This document shows positions 15,701-23,781 of a stretch of 64,000 bases of DNA, piece after piece; position 1 is the first letter of the stretch; every line of letters begins with the position of its first letter. The translations under genes were made by a program, and so were the position numbers. The stretch lies in NCBI GenBank assembly GCA_964450955.1, contig CAYVFI010000027.1, positions 1-64,000 on the forward strand. The letters run 5' to 3'. The DNA is from CAYNWT01 sp964450955 (GTDB lineage: Bacteria > Planctomycetota > Planctomycetia > Planctomycetales > Planctomycetaceae). The notes below the pieces were generated by a model. The model searched no databases. It saw nothing but the letters and a program-made list of their open reading frames with translations, and was not told where the DNA came from.

Positions 15701-17454
15701 GCCGCGATCGACACTCGGGCCGCATCTGGCGTATTACCGCGAAGAACAAGCCACTGCAGCCGATGCCAAAAATCGCCGGCGCGTCAGCCGGTGAACTGGT
15801 CGAACTGCTTAGGCGACCCGAGTACCGCGTCCGACACCTCGCAAAACGCGAATTACGAGAACTGCAACCCGCTGCTGTGCAGTCGGCTCTCGACGCGTTT
15901 CTAACGAACCTCGATCAGGCCGACCCCAGGTTCCGACATCATCAACTCGAAGCATTGTGGGCGTACCGAAGCTGCCACATCGCAGGCCGAACAGCCAGGG
16001 GCGGTACCGTAACCGGTCATCCAATCCACAGCGGAACCGCGCAGCTAACCAGCGTGCGTGATGCAAACAAGGGAATACAACTTCTCTACGAACTGCTTAA
16101 CTGCGAGCAACACATGGCCCGAGCAGGGGCTGTTGAACAATTGCGGTTCTGGCACCGAGCACTTGTGTTCGAAGACGCACCACGGGTCGAGCAACTTCTG
16201 ACTAGAGCCGCGAACGACGAAAACGGCATCGTCCGCATGCAGGCCGCCATCGCGTGCAGCTATATCGGCACACCCGAAGCACTTGACATCGCGATGCAGA
16301 CGCTAAATCACCCTGCCGAAAAGCACGTCGCCTACGCGATACAATGTGCCCTCGGTTCGCACACGCTGCGACGACACTGGGAGAACAACAACAAGTACAA
16401 CATCAAACGAGCGCTTGCGAAACTCAAACGCAGTCGCGACCTGAAAGAACCATCGCCAAGCGCGGGCCAACAGGCGTTTGATCGCCAGAAGGATACCAAG
16501 ACGGTTCGCATCTCCTGCCTGCCCGAACGCATGCTGTTCACCGTCAACCAATTCGCAGTCAAAACCGGCCAGCCAGTGAAACTTGTTTTCACCAACCCCG
16601 ATGCGACCGACCACAACCTGGTCATCGTCAAACCCGGCGCGCTGGCGGAAGTTGGCATGGCGGCCAACGCAATGGCCCGCGATCCGAAAAACGCCAACTC
16701 AAACTTCATCCCGGCTGATAAAAAGAACCTCATCATTCAGTCCGCTCCGATGATTGGACCAACCCGCAGGTCACAAGTCCACGTTATGCGGTTCAACGCT
16801 CCGTCGGAACCCGGCATCTATCCATTCGTCTGCACTTTCCCCGGCCATTGGATCATCATGAAGGGCGACATGATTGTCGCCAACAACCTGTCAGAAGTCG
16901 ATCAGATGCTGGCCCAATCGAAACCCACAATCGTCAAAGATTGGAAGCTGGACGATTTTGAAACGGTCGAGATCAAAGACGATGAAGCCACAGCCATGGC
17001 CGGCATGCAGGCGTTTGTCAAAGCTCAATGCAACCAGTGCCACATGGTTGCCGGCCACGGCATCAACCTCGGCCCGGACCTCACCGACATCGCTAAACGG
17101 TTCACGGGCAAAAAGCTACTAAAGCAAATTCTCGAACCATCCTCTGAGATCAACAGGAAGTACCAGAATCACCAGTTCATCATGGACAGCGGCAGAGTCG
17201 TTTCCGGTGTGATTGTGGACGAATCACCGGCTGAGTACAAAGTTGTCCAAAACCTGTTGAACCCGAACGCATTCGTCCGAATAAAACGCGAAGACATCGA
17301 CGAACAGTCGCAATCAAAAATCTCCGCCATGCCCGCCGGCCTGGTCAACGTTCTCACAAAGCAGGAGATCCTGGACCTGGTCAGCTTCCTCCAAACCGGC
17401 GGCTACAAACTGCCCGCCCATCTGAAGAAAATGCACGATCACATGAACCATTGA
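12784..17454 (+). CDS. Giant PVC-type protein: ThuA, SGNH, dehydrogenase, HEAT, cupredoxin, cytochrome c
   Basis: 1556 residues from the ATG at 12784 (GAAGGTGG upstream; a TTG eight codons earlier is the alternative). A signal peptide (FVLFIGALGFLSTGETAAQ) exports it. Parts in order: ThuA-like glutamine-amidotransferase fold (about 25-270); SGNH-hydrolase-like domain (about 345-555) in which the usual catalytic Ser position reads GNTLFD; a beta-propeller dehydrogenase of glucose/sorbosone type (about 665-1000) with Asp-rich DTDNDGKAD and DTDGDGKAD calcium-like loops; HEAT-like helices (about 1010-1235); an azurin-like cupredoxin (about 1245-1370) with ligands in DHNLVI and CTFPGHWIIM; and a c-type haem domain with CNQCH at residues 1416-1420. 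The family is a hallmark of Planctomycetes/Verrucomicrobia. The order suggests sugar oxidation with electrons passed to copper, then haem. Substrate unknown. Confidence 0.92.
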   Translation: MQTVATRFVLFIGALGFLSTGETAAQENTKPHAVFIVGTPHYDPISTMPELAKQLERAGFRTTVVLPKGNPEKNPTGMLGLEALSQADVAIFCMRFLTLPDDQLKFITDYVESGKPVVGFRTSSHAFIYPKGDPRAKWNDGFGRDVLGSQYYIHLRGKTNISKANGHPILKGVNLKQFKTAAGSLYLAKPPAAATVLLNGTGKSNKTGSVTNMFGTHELKPQMTQPVAWTLTNKYGARTFMTSLGHKDTFKNKHFVRFYINAICWAAGRELPANFQSQSIAPISKKDAANPRVANMQDGRNRQTGKPDPKQDPEYAKYGIYAKTAPRAKIVEPASTSLPLQLSKGDRIALVGNTLFDRAQLFGYFETLLHQRYPRHNLTVRNLAWSADTPDLQPRPANFADQDQHLTHEKIDVIFAAYGFNESFAGKAGLPAFKTSLTKYVRSLKTKAFNGKSAPRVILVSPTANENIKGVFAASMNNANIKLYVDAMREVAASESVAFADVFEDTLTAMEPKDSDLTLNGAHLLERGYDVFSRSLYEKTFGESASDLNEQLRANVIDKNRQFMRRYRPLNTFYYTGGRNKAYGYLDFLPAMKNFDIMVANRDGRSWKIAAGEKVPKTVDDSNLPPLPDTKESRGANAWKTAADELKDFEIDPRFEVNLFAGEEEFPDIAAPIQMRWDSKGRLWVSCSTTYPHVYPGKEPNDRLVILEDTDNDGKADKSTVFAEDLHIPLSFEFGNGGVYVSEMPHLTFLKDTDGDGKADFRQELLTGFGTEDSHHSVHDITWTPDGDLIFRESIFHHSQVETPYGPVRQQNSGWFRFDPRTHRLTSFGTYHSTNPWGVTFDDWGQHMASHPVYAAAFHSLDPPFPQQHPKPGGLQAYSGTCGQEFVDFATFPNELKGHFIKARYKPTNRIEILQWNETPFGFEEKYVSDLIFSRNLSFIPVDLRYGPRGAMYICDWYNPVKGHAQYSLRDERRDRHSGRIWRITAKNKPLQPMPKIAGASAGELVELLRRPEYRVRHLAKRELRELQPAAVQSALDAFLTNLDQADPRFRHHQLEALWAYRSCHIAGRTARGGTVTGHPIHSGTAQLTSVRDANKGIQLLYELLNCEQHMARAGAVEQLRFWHRALVFEDAPRVEQLLTRAANDENGIVRMQAAIACSYIGTPEALDIAMQTLNHPAEKHVAYAIQCALGSHTLRRHWENNNKYNIKRALAKLKRSRDLKEPSPSAGQQAFDRQKDTKTVRISCLPERMLFTVNQFAVKTGQPVKLVFTNPDATDHNLVIVKPGALAEVGMAANAMARDPKNANSNFIPADKKNLIIQSAPMIGPTRRSQVHVMRFNAPSEPGIYPFVCTFPGHWIIMKGDMIVANNLSEVDQMLAQSKPTIVKDWKLDDFETVEIKDDEATAMAGMQAFVKAQCNQCHMVAGHGINLGPDLTDIAKRFTGKKLLKQILEPSSEINRKYQNHQFIMDSGRVVSGVIVDESPAEYKVVQNLLNPNAFVRIKREDIDEQSQSKISAMPAGLVNVLTKQEILDLVSFLQTGGYKLPAHLKKMHDHMNH

Positions 17455-17491
17455 TTCCGTTGCAGCTGCGTCTCACTATCCGACAAGGCCG

Positions 17492-17935
17492 CTACTTCAA
17501 AACCGTCACATGTTGTTCGTCGTTCTCATCAACAACCTGAAATGCAGCCGAGACTTCTAATTTAATGCGGCCAGGCTTGCGGGTTGCCAGTGAGACAAAG
17601 GCCCAGTTGGTTTCGGCTTTGGCCAGAAGCACTTTGGTGTGGGCGTTCCAGATCCGGTAGCGGCGGGACGAGGTGGCTTTGCGGAAGCCGGCGACCCACG
17701 TCATGACGATAATTGGTTCGTCAACAAACGCGGCGGCCAGATATTCGATGTGGTGCGAACGAGCGACCCAGCCGAAACCGGCTTCTTCGTAGCGGTCATC
17801 TGTCCAACCCTGTTCGGCCGAATGAGCGACAGCGGCGTCCTGCATCCACCGGATGAAAGCCACGTTGTTGACGTGCCCCTGGCGATCGATTTCGGAATCT
17901 AAAACCACTCGTGCATGATGGAATACTGCGGGCAC
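17492..17935 (-). CDS. Acyl-CoA thioesterase-like protein, 4HBT hotdog fold
   Basis: 147 residues. It carries the 4-hydroxybenzoyl-CoA thioesterase motif in DSEIDRQGHVNNVAFIRW (Asp, GH and NN of the active site) and the strand ARSHHIEYLAAAFVDEPI typical of hotdog thioesterases. The GTG at 17935 is chosen as start because the upstream ceramidase-like gene stops at 17937, so the two genes sit one base apart; the longer frame back to 18124 would lie wholly inside that gene. Such enzymes hydrolyse acyl-CoA thioesters in the cytoplasm. Linkage to a ceramidase-like secreted protein would fit handling of released fatty acids, but this is inference. Confidence 0.85.
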   Translation of the reverse strand: MPAVFHHARVVLDSEIDRQGHVNNVAFIRWMQDAAVAHSAEQGWTDDRYEEAGFGWVARSHHIEYLAAAFVDEPIIVMTWVAGFRKATSSRRYRIWNAHTKVLLAKAETNWAFVSLATRKPGRIKLEVSAAFQVVDENDEQHVTVLK

Positions 17936-17936
17936 T

Positions 17937-20051
17937 TCATTTAGCCTTTTCGTGTGGAATGAGAGTCCTGATTTCCGCGGCGGTGAGTGCTCGATCAAAC
18001 ACAGCAATCTCGTCCAGTCGGCCTTCCCAGTTGGCGGAATTGTCACTGCGGCCGCCAAAGCAAAATTCGACCAGGTCAGCAGGAAAGTCCGCAGCTGCCG
18101 TCCCCTCGGCCTCCAGCCTGCCATTCAAATACAACCGCACGTTCGCGACGTCTCGAACCAGGACAACATACTGCCAGGTCCAGCGCGGGATGACGGTCTT
18201 TCCGACGATCGCGTTCGATCCCTTCGTGCCATGGTTAAACATCAACAAGCCTGTGTTGCCGCTGGAACCGCCAATGCCAAGATGGTCGCCGTAGCCCGTG
18301 ACGCCGTTGTTCCGATCGCGTGACCACAACCAACCGCCAACACCACGGGCGCCATTGGGCATGCCATTCCACACCCACATGGCGACACTGTATTTGTCGC
18401 GAACCGAACTAATTCGGCTTAACAAACGACCGCCGACAAACATCGCCGCGCGGTTTGTTTGGTTCTCACAGTAGGCATCTGAACAAGGACCTTCCAGATA
18501 GTAGGTCACGTGCGATTCGTAGGTTGCGTCGCGGTTGTTGCCGCTGACGTCGACCGCAACAGGTCCGACAAATTCATTCAGCCGCCAGTACACGGCTGGT
18601 TCCAGTGCTGCAATCGCTTGCGCTGCATAACCGTGACTCAGTGACGTGTTGCGCCGTGGCTTGCCGGCAATCTGTTCCAGCAGTGCGATTCCCGCTTCGG
18701 CGATTTTTGGTTCGGCCATGACTTCCAAACCGGCCGATCGCGCGGCCCACGTGTTGTAGCCGCCAAACAAATGTTGCTCGGGAGGCGGAATGTAGCCGTC
18801 TCCGCCGTTGGCGAGTTCGATAACCATGTTGTGTTTGAATGGGCTGGCGGCTTTTATCCTGAGGCCCGTAATCGCGTAGGTTTCCGTCGGCGTGGTGGCG
18901 ATACCAATGTCACCGATTCGCAACCCCTGCACAACGATTTCCGTTTCTTGTCGTTCATTCAACAGGACTTGTTCGCGGGCATAAATTTCGGGCTGCGTCT
19001 CAGGCAACCGGTTGCCCATTGTGGCGACGATGCCCCGAGCCCACTCAAGTCGCTGCTTGTCGGGAACACGATACTTCAAAGTCATCCGCCGCTCGACCAT
19101 GGCAACTTCGGCATCTGTTTCATAGTCGATCTTGTCGTAAACCCGAGTCGCAATGTCCAGCAAACCGTTCGTGTATCCCTGAATCGTTTGCTGTGCATCC
19201 CATGTCTCCGGCCTCGTGTAATCGCGCCGCCAGACATCACCGCTGCAGCCGTGAGACATAATGGCCACAAAATCGGTTCCGGCGGCAACTCGATTCTTAA
19301 ACCCCTCGCAGAACCAACCAAAGTAGTCCGCGCTGATGTCGCGATCGCTAAAGTAGTGCATCGAAAAATTGGCTAGAACCGCGATTGGTTTCCCGGTCAG
19401 TGACTGGATTGAAATCAACGAAAGGTCCGGATCTTCGGGACCCGACTCGCCGGTGACGTCGTCCAGGTTCTTACCCGCATGCATGTTGGCCCGGACAGTC
19501 GCGTTTCCGAAGGGGTCTTCCGCAACGCGGTCAGGACGCCTGATCCAGCGCCTGACCGCGGTGAAGTCGGCGGCGTTCCCTTTCCCAAACCCGACCCGCG
19601 CTGGCGTCAGGTTTGCGACCGCCGCAACAATGGCATCGGATAGCTTTGCCTTAAGAAACCGAACGTAGTTCAGATCAGCGTCTGTGCCGAGTGCCCCCAT
19701 GCTGGAGGGAGCCGAATGAGCGTGGGTCGCAGAGATAAGTATGTGCTCTGTTGGGATGCTTAGTCGCCTGGACGCCAGCGACTTGACTTCGTCCAACAAT
19801 GTCCGCGGCAGCATGCAGCTATCCGCCACCACAATCACAAGGGTCGTGTCACCGTTTTGAACCGCCAAAGACCGCGCGCTGATGCGCGTGTTGATTTTGT
19901 CGGCACGACGGCTCCGCATACCACCGTTGACAATCACGGGAAGTTTCGCCGGCGTGATATCAGTCAATGCCGCGCCCGCTTTAAACTGAGCCAACAAAGG
20001 CGGGCCGCTACACAGAACACACAACACAGTGAAACCAGCTGACCAGCGCAT
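17937..20051 (-). CDS. Secreted neutral/alkaline ceramidase-like protein with C-terminal LamG domain
   Basis: 704 residues with a signal peptide (FTVLCVLCSGPPLLAQ). Residues 25-460 match the neutral/alkaline non-lysosomal ceramidase N-terminal fold: GAALTDITPAKLP, DSCMLPRTLLDEV, SATHAHSAPSS (metal-binding HxH), NFSMHYFSD and the IMSHGCSGDVWR block, which carry His and Asp/Glu zinc ligands. The C-terminal 200 residues form a concanavalin/LamG-like jelly roll (WRLNEFVGPVAVDVSGNNRD, then RLYLNGRLEAEG, ending GRLDEIAVFDRALTAAEI), a carbohydrate or surface-binding module frequent in planctomycete exoenzymes. The substrate may be sphingolipid or another amide; planctomycete paralogues have diversified. 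The downstream thioesterase gene starts one base after the stop. Confidence 0.85.
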   Translation of the reverse strand: MRWSAGFTVLCVLCSGPPLLAQFKAGAALTDITPAKLPVIVNGGMRSRRADKINTRISARSLAVQNGDTTLVIVVADSCMLPRTLLDEVKSLASRRLSIPTEHILISATHAHSAPSSMGALGTDADLNYVRFLKAKLSDAIVAAVANLTPARVGFGKGNAADFTAVRRWIRRPDRVAEDPFGNATVRANMHAGKNLDDVTGESGPEDPDLSLISIQSLTGKPIAVLANFSMHYFSDRDISADYFGWFCEGFKNRVAAGTDFVAIMSHGCSGDVWRRDYTRPETWDAQQTIQGYTNGLLDIATRVYDKIDYETDAEVAMVERRMTLKYRVPDKQRLEWARGIVATMGNRLPETQPEIYAREQVLLNERQETEIVVQGLRIGDIGIATTPTETYAITGLRIKAASPFKHNMVIELANGGDGYIPPPEQHLFGGYNTWAARSAGLEVMAEPKIAEAGIALLEQIAGKPRRNTSLSHGYAAQAIAALEPAVYWRLNEFVGPVAVDVSGNNRDATYESHVTYYLEGPCSDAYCENQTNRAAMFVGGRLLSRISSVRDKYSVAMWVWNGMPNGARGVGGWLWSRDRNNGVTGYGDHLGIGGSSGNTGLLMFNHGTKGSNAIVGKTVIPRWTWQYVVLVRDVANVRLYLNGRLEAEGTAAADFPADLVEFCFGGRSDNSANWEGRLDEIAVFDRALTAAEIRTLIPHEKAK

Positions 20052-20118
20052 GCCGTATCCCTTTCACCCGGGACTCTGTCAGAGAACCTTCATTCGCAAC
20101 GTCTTACCATTGCGAAGA

Positions 20119-20165
20119 TCTCCGCGGCACGCAACCGTGCACGTCTCCGCGGCACGCAACCGCGC
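20119..20165. repeat. Two-copy 22-base direct repeat
   Basis: Copies at 20119-20140 and 20144-20165 share TCTCCGCGGCACGCAACCG and differ at one base, with a 25-base period. They lie between the 5' end of the ceramidase-like gene and the 3' end of the tandem PilZ gene. Only two copies are present, so this is not a CRISPR; it could be a recent slippage duplication or a paired binding site. Confidence 0.6.
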
Positions 20166-20208
20166 TGAGCCTGGTGTGCCCCGATAATCTGGTTGGTTCT
20201 TGAAACAC

Positions 20209-20865
20209 TCAGACCAACGGCGGATGAATTCCCGGAAGAAACAGCCGTGACCGGTCCAAAGTCCAACCGCTCATATAAAACTCTTCGCCGCGCTGTTCTA
20301 CCCAGTTCAGTTCGACTCGAAATTGATTCTCAACCCCTCCGTGTTCGAAACTTATCGTGGCAAACTTGTCCGCCGGAACGTGAGTATGAAACAGCCCAAT
20401 CCCGCGCGTTGAAATGTCTCGACTGTGAGCCAGAACCAATTCGCGTGAAGACGGATACCTGATGTGGACCGGAACAAACAGACGTCGCCTGGCGTCTCGA
20501 CTGGAATTCAATTCGGACGCGGCCGCCGCAATCCGAAGCTTGACCCATTCCCAACCGGTCGAAGCAGTCCAACGGGCGCCATTGAGATACCAATCTTCTG
20601 AACATTGACGGGACCAGACTACCTGCCCTGCCGTATGGACGGCCCGGCCAAGCATGGTTGGGAACCCGAAAGAAACCTCCTGCCCCACGAAGGACTCTGT
20701 GGAATAAAAACCGACACCCCCGCGTGACATGTCCCGAGTGAGAACGGTGGTTTCCGAACCGCCAACCTTCAGCGAAACTGGTTCTGCGAAAGCATGTCGC
20801 GGCTTAAATCGCCGTTGTACGCCCGGCATCCCGGTTCCAGTGGAGCAAGTCTGCAGCTCTAACAT
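20209..20865 (-). CDS. Tandem PilZ-domain protein
   Basis: 218 residues from the ATG at 20865 (GGGAG six bases upstream; the ATG at 20916 is weaker). Two PilZ domains follow one another. The first has RRFKPRH (RxxxR) and DMSRGGVGF (DxSxxG); the second has RDARRR and DISTRGIGL. Both motif pairs are intact, so each domain should bind cyclic di-GMP. No output domain, signal peptide or membrane helix is present, so the protein probably works by binding a partner, as YcgR-like or receptor-type PilZ proteins do. The gene is isolated; upstream lies a 409-base gap that contains a perfect hairpin. Confidence 0.82.
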   Translation of the reverse strand: MLELQTCSTGTGMPGVQRRFKPRHAFAEPVSLKVGGSETTVLTRDMSRGGVGFYSTESFVGQEVSFGFPTMLGRAVHTAGQVVWSRQCSEDWYLNGARWTASTGWEWVKLRIAAAASELNSSRDARRRLFVPVHIRYPSSRELVLAHSRDISTRGIGLFHTHVPADKFATISFEHGGVENQFRVELNWVEQRGEEFYMSGWTLDRSRLFLPGIHPPLV

Positions 20866-21274
20866 GTTGATCTCCCGTGTCGTGGTTCGGGGTCCAAATA
20901 TCCAACGCGCACTCAAACATATGTGACGATTTTCACACAGGGAGGCACTATGTTCACCTAAAATTAAACTTTGTGCTCTGGCTGGAGTCCAAAAGGTGTA
21001 TCGCTGGATGTCGAAAGCAACGCGGAAGACTACCGATTCCCCGGCATACAGTGAGATTCACTGTATGCCCCACTAAGCGGAACCGGCTAAGGGTGGAACC
21101 AGACCGCGAGTGGATTTTGAGCCTGGGTGATCGAGAACGCAGCTTTTCCTGTGGTTTTCATGCTTTTCAGGCTGATTGATCAGGGGCGACGTGGCTTCTG
21201 ACCGCCACTTAAGGTAAAACGCTTGGTCCGTTTCCTCGCAAAAATCCGCGAATCAAAGTACGAGAAGTCAGAAA
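20866..21274. other. 409-base gap between PilZ and lysine-rich genes
   Basis: Divergent intergenic region. No credible coding frame. Its main structure is the perfect hairpin at 21043-21069 listed separately. The length and divergent flanks make it a candidate regulatory region or site of a small RNA. Confidence 0.4.
21043..21069. other. Perfect 12-bp hairpin, orphan
   Basis: GGCATACAGTGA at 21043-21054 pairs perfectly with 21058-21069, leaving a 3-base loop. No T-tract follows on either strand, so it is not a classical terminator. It sits mid-gap, about 200 bases from the lysine-rich gene start. An operator for a dimeric regulator or an RNA stem are both possible. Confidence 0.55.
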
Positions 21275-21724
21275 ATGGCCAAGAAGACAGCCAGTCGTCT
21301 TAGTAAACGTCGTGAAGCCGAAGCTGCCGAGGCGATGGAAGCCGAAGCGCCGACCAAGAAGAAGAAGGCGGCAAAGAAGAAAAAGAAGGCCACAAAGCGC
21401 AAGACAACGCGGTCACGCGCCAAGAAAGACGTGCTGGAACGCCGCAAGTTGGTTTGGGCGATTTACGGCAGCACGATGAAAGAAGAAGCTCGGTTCCCCT
21501 ACGAGGATCTCAAGGCCGCGGAAGAAAAGCTCGAACTGCTTCGCAGCAAGTCGAAGAAAAGCTACTTCATCCAGCCCTTGAAAGAACCAATCACCAAGGA
21601 AGACGAAGAAGACGCGGATGCAGAAGCCGCCGCCGAAGGTGATAGCGAAGAGGGCGGCACTGCAACCAAGAAGAAAGCAGCAACTAAGAAGGCCGCAACC
21701 AAGAAAGCGGCCAAGAAGAAGTAG
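21275..21724 (+). CDS. Lysine/alanine-rich histone H1-like basic protein
   Basis: 149 residues in three parts. An N-terminal Lys/Ala/Glu-rich tail (for example KKKKAAKKKKKATKRKTTRS) is followed by a compact central segment of about 50 residues (LVWAIYGSTMKEEARFPYED, LKAAEEKLELLRSKSKKSYF). Then comes an acidic stretch (DEEDADAEAAAEGDSEE) and a C-terminal KKAATKKAATKKAAKKK repeat like the tails of bacterial histone H1 analogues. Such tails bind DNA or other polyanions nonspecifically. The central segment is not a domain I can name; it is the informative part for homology. ATG start at 21275, with AGAAGTCAGAAA upstream. It is followed 39 bases later by ddl, but a functional link is doubtful. Confidence 0.75.
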   Translation: MAKKTASRLSKRREAEAAEAMEAEAPTKKKKAAKKKKKATKRKTTRSRAKKDVLERRKLVWAIYGSTMKEEARFPYEDLKAAEEKLELLRSKSKKSYFIQPLKEPITKEDEEDADAEAAAEGDSEEGGTATKKKAATKKAATKKAAKKK

Positions 21725-21763
21725 CAGCGTTCCTCCTGAACCAGGGCTGACAAGGATGTCGGT

Positions 21764-22702
21764 ATGAGTGCTCCCCGCGCGATTGCGGTGCTGTTTGGCG
21801 GATCGTCGGCCGAACGGGAAGTCAGTATCGAAAGCGGCAACGCTGTTGCCGCCGCCCTGAAGTCGCGTGGCCATCGTGTCGAACTTATCGATCCCGCTGT
21901 GACGCCTGTCGCGGCGGTTGACTGGAATTGCTTTGACGCCGCGTTCATCGCTTTGCACGGAACCTACGGCGAAGACGGGCAGGTTCAAAAAGAACTGGAT
22001 GCTTTGGGTGTTGCCTACACCGGCAGTTCGGCTGCGGCATCCGCACGGGCGTTCGACAAGAACCAAGCCAAAATCGCGTTCCGATCGGCCAACATCCCGA
22101 CACCGGACAGCAAACTGATTTCGCCCGGCGATTCGTTCGAAGCAAACGCCCAGGCCGCAGAACTAGTTGGTTATCCCATCGTGATCAAACCATGCAGTCA
22201 GGGTTCCAGCGTTGGAGTCTCGATTGTTCGTGAACCAAGCCAGTTGGCCGCCGCGATCACCGAGTGTTTTCGACACGACGCATTCGGGCTTATCGAACGC
22301 GCCGTCGTTGGTGAAGAATGGACTGTCGGTGTTATTGGCGACCGAGCCCTCTCACCAATTCGCATCGAATCGGCAAGAGACTTCTACGACTACGAAGCAA
22401 AGTACAACGACAATCGAACCGGCTACCACCAGGTTGATTCCGATACAGACCCGAAACAAGTTGATGCACTGCAGCAGGTTTCGCTGCGTGCCTGTGCGGC
22501 GCTGGAAACGTCGGGTATTGCTCGCGTTGACCTAATGCTGGATTCCGAATCAGTGCCCTGGGTTCTGGAAGTGAATACGGTTCCTGGATTCACTTCACAC
22601 AGCCTCATCCCAAAAGCCGCCGCCACGGCCGGGATGAACCTGGGCGAACTGTGCGAAGCCGCCATACCCGGCAGTCCTGGAATGCAGCGATTGGCTGGGT
22701 AA
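21764..22702 (+). CDS. ddl: D-alanine--D-alanine ligase
   Basis: 312 residues, the normal length for DdlB-type enzymes. It joins two D-Ala with ATP to make the peptidoglycan precursor dipeptide in the cytoplasm. Motifs: LFGGSSAEREVSIESG (N-terminal substrate loop), ALHGTYGEDG, the ATP-grasp loop KPCSQGSSVGVSIV, EEWTVGVIGD, and the C-terminal metal-binding ARVDLMLD...WVLEVNTVPGFT. All catalytic blocks are intact. This supports peptidoglycan synthesis in the organism, as now accepted for planctomycetes. The gene follows the lysine-rich gene by 39 bases and may be co-transcribed. Confidence 0.95.
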   Translation: MSAPRAIAVLFGGSSAEREVSIESGNAVAAALKSRGHRVELIDPAVTPVAAVDWNCFDAAFIALHGTYGEDGQVQKELDALGVAYTGSSAAASARAFDKNQAKIAFRSANIPTPDSKLISPGDSFEANAQAAELVGYPIVIKPCSQGSSVGVSIVREPSQLAAAITECFRHDAFGLIERAVVGEEWTVGVIGDRALSPIRIESARDFYDYEAKYNDNRTGYHQVDSDTDPKQVDALQQVSLRACAALETSGIARVDLMLDSESVPWVLEVNTVPGFTSHSLIPKAAATAGMNLGELCEAAIPGSPGMQRLAG

Positions 22703-22845
22703 AGCGACGCGAACGCACTTGTCGTGTTCCCCGCTGTAGTTGTTCTCCCGAACCTGGCAGCCGAGATTACGCTTGTCTGGTATACCGATCCTGCGTTTAC
22801 TGACTATAGAATCGCCGCCAATCCACCAAACACTTCGGGTTTGCC

Positions 22846-23760
22846 ATGCTCAACATCACTCCACTGGCTTGTTGCCTGCTTCTCATGTCGCCGCAGCAGG
22901 ACGTTGTCCAAAGGTTCAACGACGGGGTCATCGCCAAAGTTGGTGATGAAGAAATTATGGAGTCGCACTTGCAGTTGGTGGCCGTCCTGTCCGGGCACTC
23001 AGAAGTGACGCCCGCTCTGCGGAAGGAACTCACAAAACGGCTGGTCGAAACACGGTACGTAAGCCGGTTCCTCAAACGAAGCCGCGTCAAAGTGAACTCA
23101 GCCGAAGTTCGGCAACTGGCGAAGGACGCTCGGGCCCGACTGATGGCAAAGGGCGTTAATTTGCGGAGCCGTATGAAGCAACTGAAGCTGTCAGAAACCG
23201 ATTTGCGAAAGGAACTGGAAGTCACCAAGCTGTGGACTCGCTACAAAATCAAGACCATCACCACCGACGTGCTCCGCGCGCGGTTCAAGCAGCGGAAGTC
23301 GCAGTACGATGGAACGCAGGTCCGAGCCAGCCAGGTGTTCCTCAAGGTTGCCACAGACGACGACACCGCCTGGCAGAAAGCCAGACAGAAGCTGGCCGAT
23401 ATTCGCAGCGAAGTCCTGGCCGGCAACATGAAATTTGCTGATGCCGCCCAGGAGTATTCCGAAAGCCCGAGTGCAAAAGATGGTGGCGACGTTGGTTGGT
23501 TTCCATACTCAGGCGTGATGCCGCGGGACTTCTGTGCAAAAGCGTTTGAACTAAAGAAAGGCGGCGTAAGCCAGCCATTCCGTTCTCGATTCGGCGCGCA
23601 CCTGGTTACAGTCACTGATCAGAAACCGGGCGACCTTAGCCTGGAAGACGCTCGCCCCGTCCTCTTCCGCGAACTGGAACGCGAGACCTGGGACAAGATT
23701 GTCGCGGCAGAGAAAAAAGCTGACGGCACGTCGGCAAAGCCCGTTCAACGAGCGAAATAG
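22846..23760 (+). CDS. PpiC-type peptidyl-prolyl isomerase (parvulin), exported
   Basis: 304 residues. The N-terminus (MLNITPLACCLLLMS) is a short hydrophobic leader. A SurA-like helical chaperone part (about 30-150: VGDEEIMESHLQLVAV...LRKELEVTKLWTRYKI) is followed by a parvulin rotamase domain (about 155-265) with ASQVFLKV, FADAAQEYSESPSAKDGGDVGWF and RSRFGAHLVTVTD, all characteristic. A Lys-rich tail ends the protein. Such enzymes assist folding of exported and outer-membrane proteins in the periplasm. It is a single plus-strand gene, about 140 bases after ddl, with its stop 21 bases from the convergent transglutaminase-like gene. Confidence 0.9.
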   Translation: MLNITPLACCLLLMSPQQDVVQRFNDGVIAKVGDEEIMESHLQLVAVLSGHSEVTPALRKELTKRLVETRYVSRFLKRSRVKVNSAEVRQLAKDARARLMAKGVNLRSRMKQLKLSETDLRKELEVTKLWTRYKIKTITTDVLRARFKQRKSQYDGTQVRASQVFLKVATDDDTAWQKARQKLADIRSEVLAGNMKFADAAQEYSESPSAKDGGDVGWFPYSGVMPRDFCAKAFELKKGGVSQPFRSRFGAHLVTVTDQKPGDLSLEDARPVLFRELERETWDKIVAAEKKADGTSAKPVQRAK

Positions 23761-23781
23761 CCAGCGTGACTTCCTCCGGGC

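Noticed and set aside
20119..20165. Possible CRISPR array
   Set aside because: Only two 22-base units with a 3-base spacer; no cas genes in the window.
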